Assembly (NCBI GenBank): GCA_963693285.1
Contig: OY848922.1
Coordinates: 7,428,923 to 7,492,922 of the forward strand
From: Xestospongia muta
Taxonomy: Eukaryota > Porifera > Demospongiae > Haplosclerida > Petrosiidae
Reading direction: 5' to 3'
Length of the DNA: 64,000 nucleotides
The position numbers were made by a program, and so were the translations under genes. Positions 32,566 through 44,318 of the stretch are shown here, piece by piece; the stretch's first letter is position 1; the number at the start of each line of letters is the position of its first letter. The notes beneath the pieces were generated by a model. It ran no database searches, was not told where the DNA came from, and was given only the letters and a program-made list of their open reading frames with translations.

Positions 32566-34340
32566 TACTGCTAAAATATTAGCTGATTACATCTATTGTT
32601 GTCATGTCTTATATGTAGTAGTAATGTAATAATAATAAGAAATTGTATTGTTTTAACAATTGACTTTTAAAACAAAAAGTGCTATAACAATACTGCATTC
32701 ACTGTGTTATTTTTTGTTAATAAATATTAATTATAAAGTCACCTTTTCTATTATAACAAAGAGTTAATATTAACGTCCATCTAGTGATAGATCACTTGAC
32801 ATTTATAAATAATGGATGAGTCATTTCCTACCCTACTCTTCATTTGAGTGCTTATCACAAGAACGACATGTTGTATAAACATTTTAGATAATCAGAGTCA
32901 ATAATATGGTAGATGATTAGTAGTGGGTGTACAGAGTAATAAAATAGTTATAAACTCACTAGTTAACACAGAAGTGGATGAATGTTAGATTTTTACAAGT
33001 TAGTATCTCCTATTTCACTTACAATGTTAATGTACTCACTTAATCAAAAGAAAGGAGAGTGTAAAAGTTTACGAGTGTTGAAGGAGAGGTCTTTGTTTAC
33101 ATTATACTTGATACAGCATTGAATACATCCACAGTATCCTACTAGGCCCACTAACTCCTCTTAATAATACATATGTCTGACCAAGAGAAATATGTTACCT
33201 AAAGAAATTAGAGCTTTTTCTATTCTTATCTGTGTTGCTTTGTTATTTTCTTATGCCAAGTACAAGGATATTAAAGAAAGAGTATTATTATATATTTAAT
33301 TATATATATATATTATGTATGTAATGATGTAGCTACAGTCATTTTGTTGACAACATTAGAATCTATAACCAAAGATAAATGACAGAAATTGCATAAAATT
33401 TATTGAATGCTGTAGTTACTACGCAATTCAATACTATAAATATTCAAATATGGAGATAAAATATCCTATCTATCATGATATTATCAGATTATTCCAGTAA
33501 AGTAATTCAACTGGTTGAAGACAAACAATTCTTGTACTAGCTATAATGACCCTTATCTCTTATATAAAACTTGATATGAACATTTTCCATTTCACTAATA
33601 TTCATTGTATTTGTAAGAATGATGTCACATTACCAAGGTGGTGCATAGATGTGAAATGATAGATTGGTATCCACTACAGATAAATGAATGAATTCATAAC
33701 ATTGAATTAATCAGTGAATTTAGAATAAATGAATTGCTACATGATGAGTGTGTATGATTGATCAAATAGATACATGAATAGTATAAATGAATGGACATGT
33801 GGTATGAATATATGGATATTTGGATGGTTGGATGAAGGGTAGGAGTGATAGACAGAATGGATATATAGCTCAGAGAGAGTGTGTGTGTGTGTGTGTGTCT
33901 GTGTGTGTGTGTGTGTGCCTTTAAGTATTTTTAACCCTCTGACAAAGTTACAAAATAATACTATATTTATTAATCCCTGCAGTTTTGTAAATTGCGAACA
34001 ATATTTGTAAATTCTTGTCAAAATTTATAATTCCTTAGACATATTTAAAATCAACTACAGTATATTTTATACTTGATAACATTGTTTTTTTTCTTGGCAG
34101 TGTTAATAAATGCCTTGGGTTATTTAAAAATTCTTTCAGTTAGTCATAGATAGTTTTGGTCTCATTACCACCATACTGTTTATAGTGTTGTTTTGCTACA
34201 TATCAGCATGTAAATGCTCAACTAGCAGACAATTTTAATGTTATAATTAAATCATTTTAGCTGTGAGCTTGAGTATATATATATAATTTATATGTAAATA
34301 GATCAATGAATGGTATGTCAATATCACAGGAAAAAATGTG
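32566..34340. repeat. B-type 3' flank, duplicated at 55968-57778
   Basis: The sequence after gene 2 matches that after gene 4 through a membrane-domain relic, a (GA)n(TG)n microsatellite (33871-33917 here) and the closing GGTATGTCAATATCACAGG. It differs from the A-type flanks of genes 1 and 3 beyond the first few hundred bases. No gene was seen. Confidence 0.85.
33472..33655 (+). pseudogene. Membrane-domain relic (B-type 3' flank)
   Basis: Decayed helix 2-3 region: TATTCCAGTAAAGT, GAAGACAAACAATTC, TCTCTTATA, ACTAATATTCA, GATGTCACATTACCAAGGTGGT. Shorter than the A-type relic. Partner at 56886-57072. Confidence 0.75.
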
Positions 34341-34428
34341 AGAAAACAAGTAATTCCAGTACTAACAACTATGATCATTATTTCTTATTCAAAACTGATA
34401 CAAACTGTTTCCTACATTTTACTGGTAT
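34337..34428 (+). pseudogene. Short membrane-domain relic (helix 3)
   Basis: Reads VRKQVIPVLTTMIIISYSKL then IQTVSYILLV before a stop. This corresponds to the VGRQIIPVLATMILLSYTKL segment of the intact genes, with three or more substitutions in the helix. Confidence 0.75.
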
Positions 34429-35100
34429 AAGTCATTTGCATAGACATATTTTAACATGTCTTATACAGTACAAAACAATAGTAGTTTAGTGAGTATTAGT
34501 CCATTGACTATAGTCTATTATAACATTTGACTAATAATACATTACTGATTGCAATATAAACATGGGATTGAGTGACTTAATTAGCTTAGCCTATAACCCA
34601 ATATAATCCACATTCCCTTTAGTCAATATATATACCCTTTAGGCAGATGTCCCTTGATAGATGTGTATATAATCAATAATCATTATAAAGCTTGAGTAGC
34701 AATCTCATACCTGGTAATAATACTTCCTTTATTGAAAAAATAATTCCAGTTCTGTTTTTGCAGGTTTCAGTACTTCTGTTATATTAAGGTAGGGTTGTTC
34801 ATACAAATATATATCTATTGCATCAATAGTCTAATTCATCATTAATTACAGGAGCGACATCAGGTGTGATGCAATATGATTTTTTCGCCAAAATAATAGA
34901 CAGTAGTCATGATGAGTGGAAGAAACAATACCAATTGAAATGTATGACAAAGTTACATTTCAAGTGGGATGTACTTCTATGTAAATGGAGTTAGGAACAT
35001 CACACACACATGCACACACAAACACACAGGCTGTAACTCATTGTAACTCACACAAGAAGAATATGTCACATTGAAGTCTGTCCATTGAAGTCTGTCCTAG
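34341..35100. other. No firm gene; one exon-like segment
   Basis: AT-rich sequence with CA-rich runs near 35.0 kb. At 34852-34994 an acceptor-like TTACAG precedes a 47-codon open stretch reading ATSGVMQYDFFAKIID, then SSHDEWKKQY and further on HFKWDVLLCKWS before TAG. Its composition looks more protein-like than its surroundings. No partner exon was identified and the product is unknown. Confidence 0.25.
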
Positions 35101-35152
35101 TTTCACAGAAATCCTGTTGTTGATTTGGTACTGGCTTCCATATAAGTAAGAC
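35101..35152 (-). pseudogene. Spongin-collagen-domain relic 3 (fragment)
   Basis: About 50 bases, ending in CTTCCATATAAGTAAGAC, match the SYLYGAE-coding part of the intact gene in antisense and the right end of relic 1. It marks the head of the upstream cassette of gene 3. Confidence 0.55.
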
Positions 35153-38100
35153 AGCTAAATGGGACAAATGGTACACAAGAACATTGTAGTTTTGTGTGGT
35201 TTCATTTTGTTTGATTTCTTGATTGCTTTAATCTGAACAATATACTACAAAATAAACTTTAACTTATTAGTTAGTTTACTGACTAATGGACAGTACTGTA
35301 AGTATTGTATTCATTAGCTACAGAAAATAACAAACTTTTGACTTCCTAATTAGGTTACTATTAAAATACACACTATACATAGTATACTTTAACTATACTC
35401 TATTGTATATGTGACTGATATACTGCTTATCACTACAGACAGTACATATGATAAGAACATTAGTTTAATGTGATTATAACCTGATATTAATACATAAATC
35501 ATGTATCATTAGAAGTGAGTGTAAACACTATATATACATATATATATTACTTGGTTGATTTAATGATTATACTGGTTGCATTTAACATATTTATGTCTGC
35601 AACAAAATAAACATTGTAATGTTTACATTATTAACCCACTATTGGGCCAGAGCTGTTACTATGAAATTCATTACAAGTAAGTTAGTAGTCCAAGAATTTG
35701 ACACAGTTGTATTGTTAAGTGATGATTTATTAAGATAGTAATATTAATATATTCTTATTACACAGGTCTACAATGCTAACAAGGAAGGAAGATATGTATC
35801 TGTTAAGTTCCAATGGTAATACATTCACATAATATAGAATTATATCCTGTTTTTGTTATATTTTAATATCAATATGACAAAATGGGCACGGCCAGAGTTA
35901 AACAGGTAATTGTTTAGGTAATATGTTCAAACATATGCTTCAATGCGTTATATTTTGGAGAGTATCAGCAACCAAACTGTCAATGTGTTAGATAAAACAA
36001 CTTATTTTTAACAGCTTTTAGATAATGTGTAAAAGTAATGTTTCCTTTTACTATTATATATGGTAGTGCTCCTTAATGATCATTATTAATTGGTTTATCT
36101 TATTCTGCACTACATACATTCTATGATATTTGCCTGATTTTCTGTAGATATCACAATTATCTTGTACTTTGAAGTACATCAATAGTAATTGATGCTATAA
36201 TCATCTTGAGCATCCTTAATATCCCATGTCGTCATCACTAACTCATCAATAAGCAACTTCAATAACATTTGATGTCATTATGCCATTCATTTAATTGTAT
36301 ATATTTTATATATAATAGTTGTGTAGTAAGAATAATAAGATAATTGTATTGTCTCAGCAATTACTTTATACATTGTTACATTACTGTATTATTGTTAGCT
36401 AGTGAGTTCATTAAATTGTCTTTTCTATTACAACAAACAGTTTGTGTTTGTGTTTCCAAAACTCACATTAATATGACATTGATAATATGTATAGTCTTGT
36501 TTATCAATCAAATTGTAAACATTGTAAAGGTTGATTTAATCAATATATGGTTATACTGTAACATTTAGCAAACTATTTTCATGCAAACATAACATCATAA
36601 GTATGTTGGATAGGGCTGTTACTGTGTATATAGACTAATGCAACCCAATTCATGAATCTAATTTAAACAGTAAAATGTCGCTAATATAAACAATACTGTT
36701 TCACCTATTTTAGAAAAAAAAATTGTAAATTTCTTTACAGAGATATTTGTAGGGATTCAGTAACCAAACTGTCCATGTATCTGATAAAACAGATTCATTA
36801 TTGTAACATGCATCTATAAAGTTTTTTTAAATTAATTAAATTATTTAATTATTAAATGTGCTTATTAATTGGTTTATGCTAGTCTACGATGCTTATCTGC
36901 TTTTCTGTAGATGTCACAATCAGTCTGTGTCTATGAGATACCTCAATAGTACTTGATGATTAATTGTTTTGAACAACCTCAATAGTACTTGTTATCATCA
37001 TCATATCTTCTCAAGCAAAAACAATAACGTTTGATGTCATTGTCATCTCATCTTCTTAAGCTACAAGTATCACAATAACACTAGATTAACATTTGCTAAT
37101 TACAAGTCATTCATATATTGTTATATCTTATACATAATAGTAGTGTAGTAAGAATAATAAGATAATTGTATTGTCTTAACAATTACTTTATACAATATTC
37201 CATTTACTGTGTTATTGTTAGCTAGTGAGTATATTAAGTATAAAGTTATCATTTCTATTATAACAAACAGTTAATGTTTATGTAAATCTTGTGACAGATC
37301 ACTTGACATCTACAAGTAATGTAGTACACACCTCTTCTCTACTCACCATGTGACTCCTTATCACAACAGGCACCTGACACAAAACAAAAGACACAAAGAA
37401 ACTTACAGGAAATAGTAATATTACGGTAAAGTAATATCTGTTATTAGTAGTGGGTGTATAGACTATATGTTTAACACATTGTTCATTTGATTTAGAAATT
37501 TAGCTATAAAGTTTTCTCCACTAGTAAATATAGAAGTGGCTGGTATATTATAATAGGTATTAAATCAATGTCTGTTAGTTTGATCGCAGAATTCTTGATA
37601 CAATAAAGAATACTACACTCTGCAATTAAAGGTTTAATCATCAAAATTTATATACGAAAATTCATTATGACATTACATGGTCACACTGTAAACATTAATT
37701 GGTTGATTTAATCAATACAAGGTTATGTTGGTTGCATTTAACAAACTTAGTAAAGTTATTTCATGCAAAAAGTAAACAACATAATGTTTTGATTACTAAT
37801 GTATTTTGGAATTGATTGTAAATGTAGATCGTTTGTAAACAAAATGACCAGAGCTGTTACTATGAATTACTGCATACACTTATGTATTTTGAATTTATGC
37901 ATACATTTCAGTGTACTTTGTATATTGATTTACGAAACCAAAATATTGATAAAGTTTTAAAAGATTTAATTCAACAATTGATATACTATTAATATATTAT
38001 TGCTTTTAGATAAGTTGTTGTAATGTTTTTTTTAACATTTGGGAGTGATTCTGGTATATTAGTCAGCTTGATAAGGAAAGTCAATCTTTTGTTAATTCTG

Positions 38101-39300
38101 ACAATACTACATCTAGTGATAGATTATTTGAGTATTACAAATAGTGTACCAGTCACCTCTTACTTCATTGTACATGTGACTGCCTATCACAACAGAACAC
38201 TTTTTTAATGTGATCATAGTCAATAATATAGTACAACAACATGTATGATTAGTAGTGGGTGTACAGAGTATATGATTAATAAAATTTGATTTGGTTTAGA
38301 AATGTAGTTATGAAGTTTTCTTGATTATTGTCTGTGCATTAACGTTTTGACTAGCAAAATTTTAAATTCAAAACTCACATTAATATGATGTTGCTACTAT
38401 TATATATAATATATTATTGTGAAAATTAATTGGTTGATTTAAATGAATACATGATTATACTAGTTGCATTTAGCAAACTTATTAGATGCATAAAGTAAAC
38501 AACATAATGTTTTGATTACTGATGTATTTTGTAATTGACTGTTAATGTACCTCACTATTGTTTGAACTAGCAATGTTTTAAATTATGATAGGCAGCGCTT
38601 TTACTTTGGGTATTTTTACATACACTTCTATTGTATTTTGTATATAGATTGATGCTACCAAAACGTTTATAAATCATTTCCTAGCAATTAATTTAAACAT
38701 CTGATATACTATTAATTTAATTAGCAAATTTTCAATTTCAGATAAGCAATTGTAACGTTTCTTCACAGAGATATATAGGAGTGATCCTGATATGTTCTAT
38801 TATTAGTGTTATTGTTAGCTATTTAGTACATTAATTATATAAATTTACATTTCTTTTATAACAAACTTTTAATGTTTATGTACATCTCATGACAAATCAC
38901 TTTACAACTACAAATACAGATCACCTCTTACTTCACTGTACATGTAAATGCTTATCATAACAGACACATGACACAAAACAAATCTTATAATGCGATCACA
39001 GTCAATAATACGGTACAACAACCTGTGTGATTAGTACTGGGTGTACAAAATACAAGATTAATAAATTGTTCATTTAGCTTAGAAATTTAGTTGCATAGTT
39101 TTCTCCATTAGTTAATACAGAAATTGCTGGTATATATTAGATCTTAAGTCAGTCAGTGTCTACTAAATTTGTTTACAATATACTCAATACAGTGATAGAA
39201 TACTACAGTTAAAAGCATTACAGATTTACATCACAAAATTTGAGATTCAAAATCATGTGATATTATTACTATAAATTTAAATTTATATATAGTTGTTTAG
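35153..39300. repeat. Upstream intergenic repeat block of gene 3
   Basis: Same module family as before genes 1, 2 and 4, but more diverged and rearranged. TAGTGGGTGTA markers occur near 37.45 and 38.25 kb, and GTTGATTTAATCAATA blocks near 36.53 and 37.70 kb. No gene was seen. Confidence 0.75.
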
Positions 39301-39445
39301 TGGTCATATGCTGTAGTAGTGGAAGGTTAGTCTCTTGTTGTTAGGTATGCAGACAAAATTCTTTCCAGTGCCATATTTATATATACACTTACTACTTGTT
39401 TAAACAAACAGTGACATACATTATTAATGTTCTATCAACAGTTAT

Positions 39446-39565
39446 ATGGCTATTACTTCTGAAAGGATTGGTAAATTATCTTTTGATGAGAAAAACAAAT
39501 TATTTTTAGATGATGTTATCGACACGTGCCGTCCTCAAAAGCTCAAAGTAGACGATATTGTTTGA
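39446..39565 (+). other. 39-codon open frame upstream of gene 3 (uORF or relic exon)
   Basis: Runs from ATG to TGA and reads MAITSERIGKLSFDEKNKLF followed by LDDVIDTCRPQKLKVDDIV. It looks protein-like. The homologous stretches before genes 1, 2 and 4 are recognisable but broken by small indels (one T fewer in the TTATTTTTA run before genes 1 and 2). It ends before the TATA-like box, so it is more likely a relic of an older exon than a translated leader frame. Confidence 0.4.
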
Positions 39566-39596
39566 ATAAACATAACGTCGTGTACTTTATATAAAG
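39523..39596 (+). promoter_or_regulatory. Putative core promoter of gene 3
   Basis: CACGTG at 39523-39528 and TATATAAAG at 39588-39596, followed by GGAGTCCATAACGATC. Here the CACGTG lies inside an intact 39-codon frame (Ile-Asp-Thr-Cys-Arg codons), so its conservation could be a coding remnant. Confidence 0.45.
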
Positions 39597-39767
39597 GGAG
39601 TCCATAACGATCTATTTCGGACATTAATTGACTTTTCTTGCATCTGTTTGATCGTCATAACGAACAATAAAAGTAACAAAATCCAGATTTCCTAGAATTT
39701 GAATTTTGACACAGAAGGCAAGTCCATAGTATTTCATTCATCTACTCTTAAACACACTGCCCTCATC

Positions 39768-42700
39768 ATGAGCTGGTGTCATATGTATTATATAACATCA
39801 GTTATACTGTATATCTACAGTGGATATGTTACTGCTTCTGAGTATTATGTCTCTGCAGCTCCTAATGGAGAAGATTGCCCTTCTGGTGATCTACCATGTC
39901 ACAACCTCTCCTACTATATTGCTGATTATCCGTATTACTTCACTGATGATGCCATCTTCTACTTCCTAAAGGGAACTCATACTCTACAAGGTATATTAAA
40001 TATCAGCAATGTAAGTAATATAACTCTACAGGGACTGGGTCATGTAGAACAAGGCTTTCATGAGACAGTTATGCAATCCACCTCAGTAATAAATTGTAGT
40101 GATAGCAACAGAACTGGTATACGATTTAGTAGTAGTGGAAATATTACAATTAAATCATTAACAATAGTAAAATGTGGGTTTGATAATTATATCAGTTACC
40201 AAGAAATTCTTCGCGATCTCTGTGATTTTTACTGGTATCTACATCATAGAGTTAGCTTATTCTTCGTTAACATCAATAGTGTCATATTAGAACATGTATC
40301 AGTCCAGAACAGTTCAGGTAATGGACTCGTTCTAGTTAACGCTTATGAAGTGTTAATTGATGATTCCTCATTTGCAAATAATGGAGCTTCAGGCAATGTA
40401 TTAATAGTCTATGATGACCAGTTTCAAAGACTCTCTAGAGTTAATATTTTGAAATCAAATTTTTCACTGGGATTAGGATATGGTATGTATTTGTGGTATG
40501 GTAATGATAATGAAGCTGATGTAATCATTGAAAATAGTATGTTTTCAAACAATATTGCAAGGTCTGGAGGAGGAGTGAATATTAGCTTGCATGGAGGTGG
40601 TAGTATTGAGTTTAGTAACTGCACTATATGTAACAATACTGCACGGTATGGAGGAGGAGGAGTGGACCTTTATTTGTATGGGAATGGCAGTATTGAACTT
40701 AGTAACTGCGCTATATGCAACAATACTGCAGAATATGGAGGAGGAGTGGACATTTATTCGTATGGGAAAGGCAGTATTGAACTTAGTAACTGCGCTATAT
40801 GCAACAATACTGCAGAATATGGAGGAGGAATGGAAATTACTTCATATGTGAATAGCAGAATTAAATTAAGTAACTGCACTGTATTCAACAACACTGCATG
40901 GTATGGAGGAGGAGTGGACTTTTGGTCGTATGGGAATAGCATCATTGAGTTTAGTAACTGCACTGTATTCAACAACACTGCAAGGTATGGAGGAGGAGGA
41001 GTGGACATTTATTTGTATGGGAATGGCAGTTTTGAGTTTAATAGCTGCACTATACACAACAATACCTCATTAAGTGCAGGAGGAGTGGACATTTATTCGT
41101 ATGGGAACGGCAGTATTGAGTTTAGTAGTTGCACTATATACAACAATAATGCACGGTATGCTGGAGGAGGAGTGGACTATTATTCGTATGGGAATGGCAG
41201 TATTGAGTTTAATAGCTGCACTATATACAACAATACCTCATTAAGTGCAGGAGGAGTGGACATTTATTCGTATGGGAACGGCAGTATTGAGTTTAGTAGT
41301 TGCACTATATACAACAATAATGCACGGTATGGAGGAGGAGGAGTGGACTATTATTCGTATGGGAATGGCAGTATTGAGTTTAGTAGTTGCACTATATACA
41401 ACAATAATGCACGGAATGATGGAGGAGGAGTGGACATTTATTCAAATAGGAATGGCAGAATTAAGTTTACTAACTGCAAAATATACAACAACACTGCTCA
41501 ATATGATAATGGTGGAGGAGTACAGATTAATTCGTTCAGAGGAAGTGTTAGTGTTGACTTTTTTAACACCACTATATACAACAATACTGCTCGATATAAT
41601 GGAGGAGGAGTGTACGTTAGTTTGTACTCAGACAGTGGTGATATTACGTTTATTAATTGCACTATATATCGTAATAGTGCTCAGAATTATGGAGGAGGAG
41701 TGTCCAATTCTTTGTACGCAAAAGGTGGTAACAATCAGTTCATTAACTGCACTATATACAACAATATTGCACGCTTTGCGTCAGGTTTGTTTCTCCGTTC
41801 AGTTCGATCAATTTCCCAAAATGGCTTTCATTTCATAAATGTTTTAATAGTTTCCAATGAAATAATCAATAACCTTGATATAATAACAATATATCCAAAA
41901 AGATATCAATCTGCTGTGCTATTAATCAACATTAATAATGTTACATTTGAACAAATTGATGTTAGTAATCATAACACAACTGGTTTAGTTGGTGACAATA
42001 GTCTGATAACATTTGATGGGCGCAACAAATTTGTAAACAATTCAGGTATTTATGGTGGAGGTATTGCTTTATATGCTTCCTCTCAATTATTAATAAATCA
42101 AAATGCAAACATATCATTTGTCAATAATCATGCCAGTAAGTCAGGTGGAGGAATCTTTGTATCACAAGTTCTTGGTGAAGAGAATACCACTGATTGTTCC
42201 TTTAAAGTTATTCCTTATCATTATCCTAATGATACTAAAACAGTGTTATATTTTGTCAACAATACAGCTGACATAATTGGTGATGTCCTATATGGTGGTA
42301 AAATTGATGATTGTACAAACACACTTTACTTTGATCACCTATTTTACTATCCTCAACAAACAGGTCTATTAGCAGTGTCATCAGATCCTATTAAAGTTTG
42401 TTTCTGTGAATCAAAAATGCCTAATTGCTCTATTATAAGCATCAATATAAGTGCAACACCTGGAGTTGATGTCAATGTATCACTAGCTACAGTTGGTCTA
42501 AAAGATACCTTAACACAGGGTGTGATAAAATTAAGTTTATTAGATAACTCATCTACTGTGCAATATGAAAATAATAGACTAAATGCAAATTGTACCAATG
42601 TAATTTTCTTATTAAGAAAAAAACCTTTATTGCTGGATACAACACAAGTCTATGCTACACTAAACAGTTCAATGAGTGAACCTTTATATGACCCTTATGC

Positions 42701-44318
42701 TAAAGTCATTAAAGTTATCATTGAGTTCTGTCCTAATGGATATCCATTAATAAATGATTCTTGTGTTTGTAGAAGTGAATTAAATACAGATTCGATAACA
42801 TGTAATAATAAAACAGAAATTATAACTAGAGATGGTGATATGTGGATTGGTTATGAAAATGATTTAAACTGCCTTATTGTTTATCCTAACTGCCCCTTTG
42901 ATTATTGTAATAACAGTAATGTTAGCTTCACGCTTAACTATAATAACAAACAATGTCTTCATAATCGATATGGAATACTTTGTGGACAATGTAGTGAAGG
43001 ATTCAGTCTCATGTTAGGTTCCAATCAATGTGGACAATGTACTGATAATTACATAGCTCTTATCATTCCATTTGCTTTAACTGGTATAGCACTGGTAGCT
43101 TTTATCATAACTTTGAACTTAACTGTGTCTGTGGGTACAATCAATGGACTTATATTCTATGCTAATATTATCAAAATATACGAACATGTCTTCTTTCCTG
43201 ATGGTCCCATACCATTTCTTAGTTGGTTCATTTCTTGGGTCAATCTTGACCTCGGTATAAACACGTGTTTCTATAATGGTATGGATTCATGTACCAAAGC
43301 ATGGCTTCAGTTTGTCTTTCCAGCCTATATTTGGCTTCTCCTAATACTTATCATTATATCGTTACAATATTCTAGCAAAATGGTTAGACTTGTAGGAAGG
43401 CAAATAATTCCAGTAATAGCAACTATGATCCTTTTCTCTTATACAAAACTAATACGCACTGTTGTCCAGGCCCTTTATTTGATTGAAATTCCTTGTAGTG
43501 ATGAAATAAAAAATAAAACATTATTGAGGTGGTATTTTGATGCTAATGTCCACTATCTACAAGGTTGTCATCTACCATTGTTCCTGTTCTCACTGGTTGT
43601 ACTCATTCTACTTATTATTCCATACACCTTCTACCTTCTTACTATACCATTATTTGAAGGACCTCTATCAAAGTACACTTGTTGCTGCCAAAAGTTTTTA
43701 AAATATATGAAGCCTTTCTTTGACGCATATGGAGGTCCATATAAGGACAAGTGTCGTTTTTGGACCGGATGTTCATTGTTAGTTCGTGTTATCTTATCAC
43801 TGACTGTGTCTCTAGATACTAAGTCTACTGTAAGCTTGGATGTATTAACATCTCTTTTAATCATCATTGTCTTCATGTATCTCATTTTGAAAGGAATGTA
43901 TCGACACATTCTTTTGGATTATCTGGAAACGTTTTTCATTCTTAACCTAATGTTTATGGCTTATATGAATGCAGAAACTTCAAATGACAAGGACAATTCA
44001 AAAAGACAATGGTCAAGTTTTGTTTTAGTATTATTATCATTTGTTGTATTCTGTGGTATTATATTTTATCATGTCTGGGATCGTCTGATATTCTATAATG
44101 TATGGGATCGTCTCTTCAAGTATAATTGTCAACAACCAATTACAAAGGTCAAAAAGATATTGAAGAAACCTCCACCACCTTCTACTTCTAATGATTTGGA
44201 ACTTCCTTTAATACATCCAGGATCACCTAATGTTGAAAGGAGATCTACTTCAATGTCGACGTCAGTGGTGACAGTGGAAATGAAACGAGAATCAATACTG
44301 TTTGATCAAGATGATTAG
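39768..44318 (+). CDS. Gene 3: beta-helix 8-TM surface protein (1516 aa)
   Basis: The start is set at MSWCHMYY to match relatives; an upstream in-frame ATG (39699) would add 23 residues before the signal peptide. Signal peptide, N-terminal domain to about 250, about 14 repeats (about 251-674), Cys-rich module (about 987-1087), eight helices from about 1094, tail about 1444-1516 ending RESILFDQDD. Its repeats include a local variant with SSCTIYNNNA alternating with NSCTI.NNTS, a two-unit block present twice (about 41.05 and 41.22 kb). The conserved NRSG becomes NRYG. An extra TS sits in the tail (STSMSTSVV). Tail wording (KYN, DLELP, HPGSP) pairs it with gene 1, as does the 3' flank. Confidence 0.9.
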   Translation: MSWCHMYYITSVILYIYSGYVTASEYYVSAAPNGEDCPSGDLPCHNLSYYIADYPYYFTDDAIFYFLKGTHTLQGILNISNVSNITLQGLGHVEQGFHETVMQSTSVINCSDSNRTGIRFSSSGNITIKSLTIVKCGFDNYISYQEILRDLCDFYWYLHHRVSLFFVNINSVILEHVSVQNSSGNGLVLVNAYEVLIDDSSFANNGASGNVLIVYDDQFQRLSRVNILKSNFSLGLGYGMYLWYGNDNEADVIIENSMFSNNIARSGGGVNISLHGGGSIEFSNCTICNNTARYGGGGVDLYLYGNGSIELSNCAICNNTAEYGGGVDIYSYGKGSIELSNCAICNNTAEYGGGMEITSYVNSRIKLSNCTVFNNTAWYGGGVDFWSYGNSIIEFSNCTVFNNTARYGGGGVDIYLYGNGSFEFNSCTIHNNTSLSAGGVDIYSYGNGSIEFSSCTIYNNNARYAGGGVDYYSYGNGSIEFNSCTIYNNTSLSAGGVDIYSYGNGSIEFSSCTIYNNNARYGGGGVDYYSYGNGSIEFSSCTIYNNNARNDGGGVDIYSNRNGRIKFTNCKIYNNTAQYDNGGGVQINSFRGSVSVDFFNTTIYNNTARYNGGGVYVSLYSDSGDITFINCTIYRNSAQNYGGGVSNSLYAKGGNNQFINCTIYNNIARFASGLFLRSVRSISQNGFHFINVLIVSNEIINNLDIITIYPKRYQSAVLLININNVTFEQIDVSNHNTTGLVGDNSLITFDGRNKFVNNSGIYGGGIALYASSQLLINQNANISFVNNHASKSGGGIFVSQVLGEENTTDCSFKVIPYHYPNDTKTVLYFVNNTADIIGDVLYGGKIDDCTNTLYFDHLFYYPQQTGLLAVSSDPIKVCFCESKMPNCSIISINISATPGVDVNVSLATVGLKDTLTQGVIKLSLLDNSSTVQYENNRLNANCTNVIFLLRKKPLLLDTTQVYATLNSSMSEPLYDPYAKVIKVIIEFCPNGYPLINDSCVCRSELNTDSITCNNKTEIITRDGDMWIGYENDLNCLIVYPNCPFDYCNNSNVSFTLNYNNKQCLHNRYGILCGQCSEGFSLMLGSNQCGQCTDNYIALIIPFALTGIALVAFIITLNLTVSVGTINGLIFYANIIKIYEHVFFPDGPIPFLSWFISWVNLDLGINTCFYNGMDSCTKAWLQFVFPAYIWLLLILIIISLQYSSKMVRLVGRQIIPVIATMILFSYTKLIRTVVQALYLIEIPCSDEIKNKTLLRWYFDANVHYLQGCHLPLFLFSLVVLILLIIPYTFYLLTIPLFEGPLSKYTCCCQKFLKYMKPFFDAYGGPYKDKCRFWTGCSLLVRVILSLTVSLDTKSTVSLDVLTSLLIIIVFMYLILKGMYRHILLDYLETFFILNLMFMAYMNAETSNDKDNSKRQWSSFVLVLLSFVVFCGIIFYHVWDRLIFYNVWDRLFKYNCQQPITKVKKILKKPPPPSTSNDLELPLIHPGSPNVERRSTSMSTSVVTVEMKRESILFDQDD

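Noticed and set aside
33737..34021. Antisense frame rich in Thr-His
   Set aside because: It is a translation of the (TG)n microsatellite.
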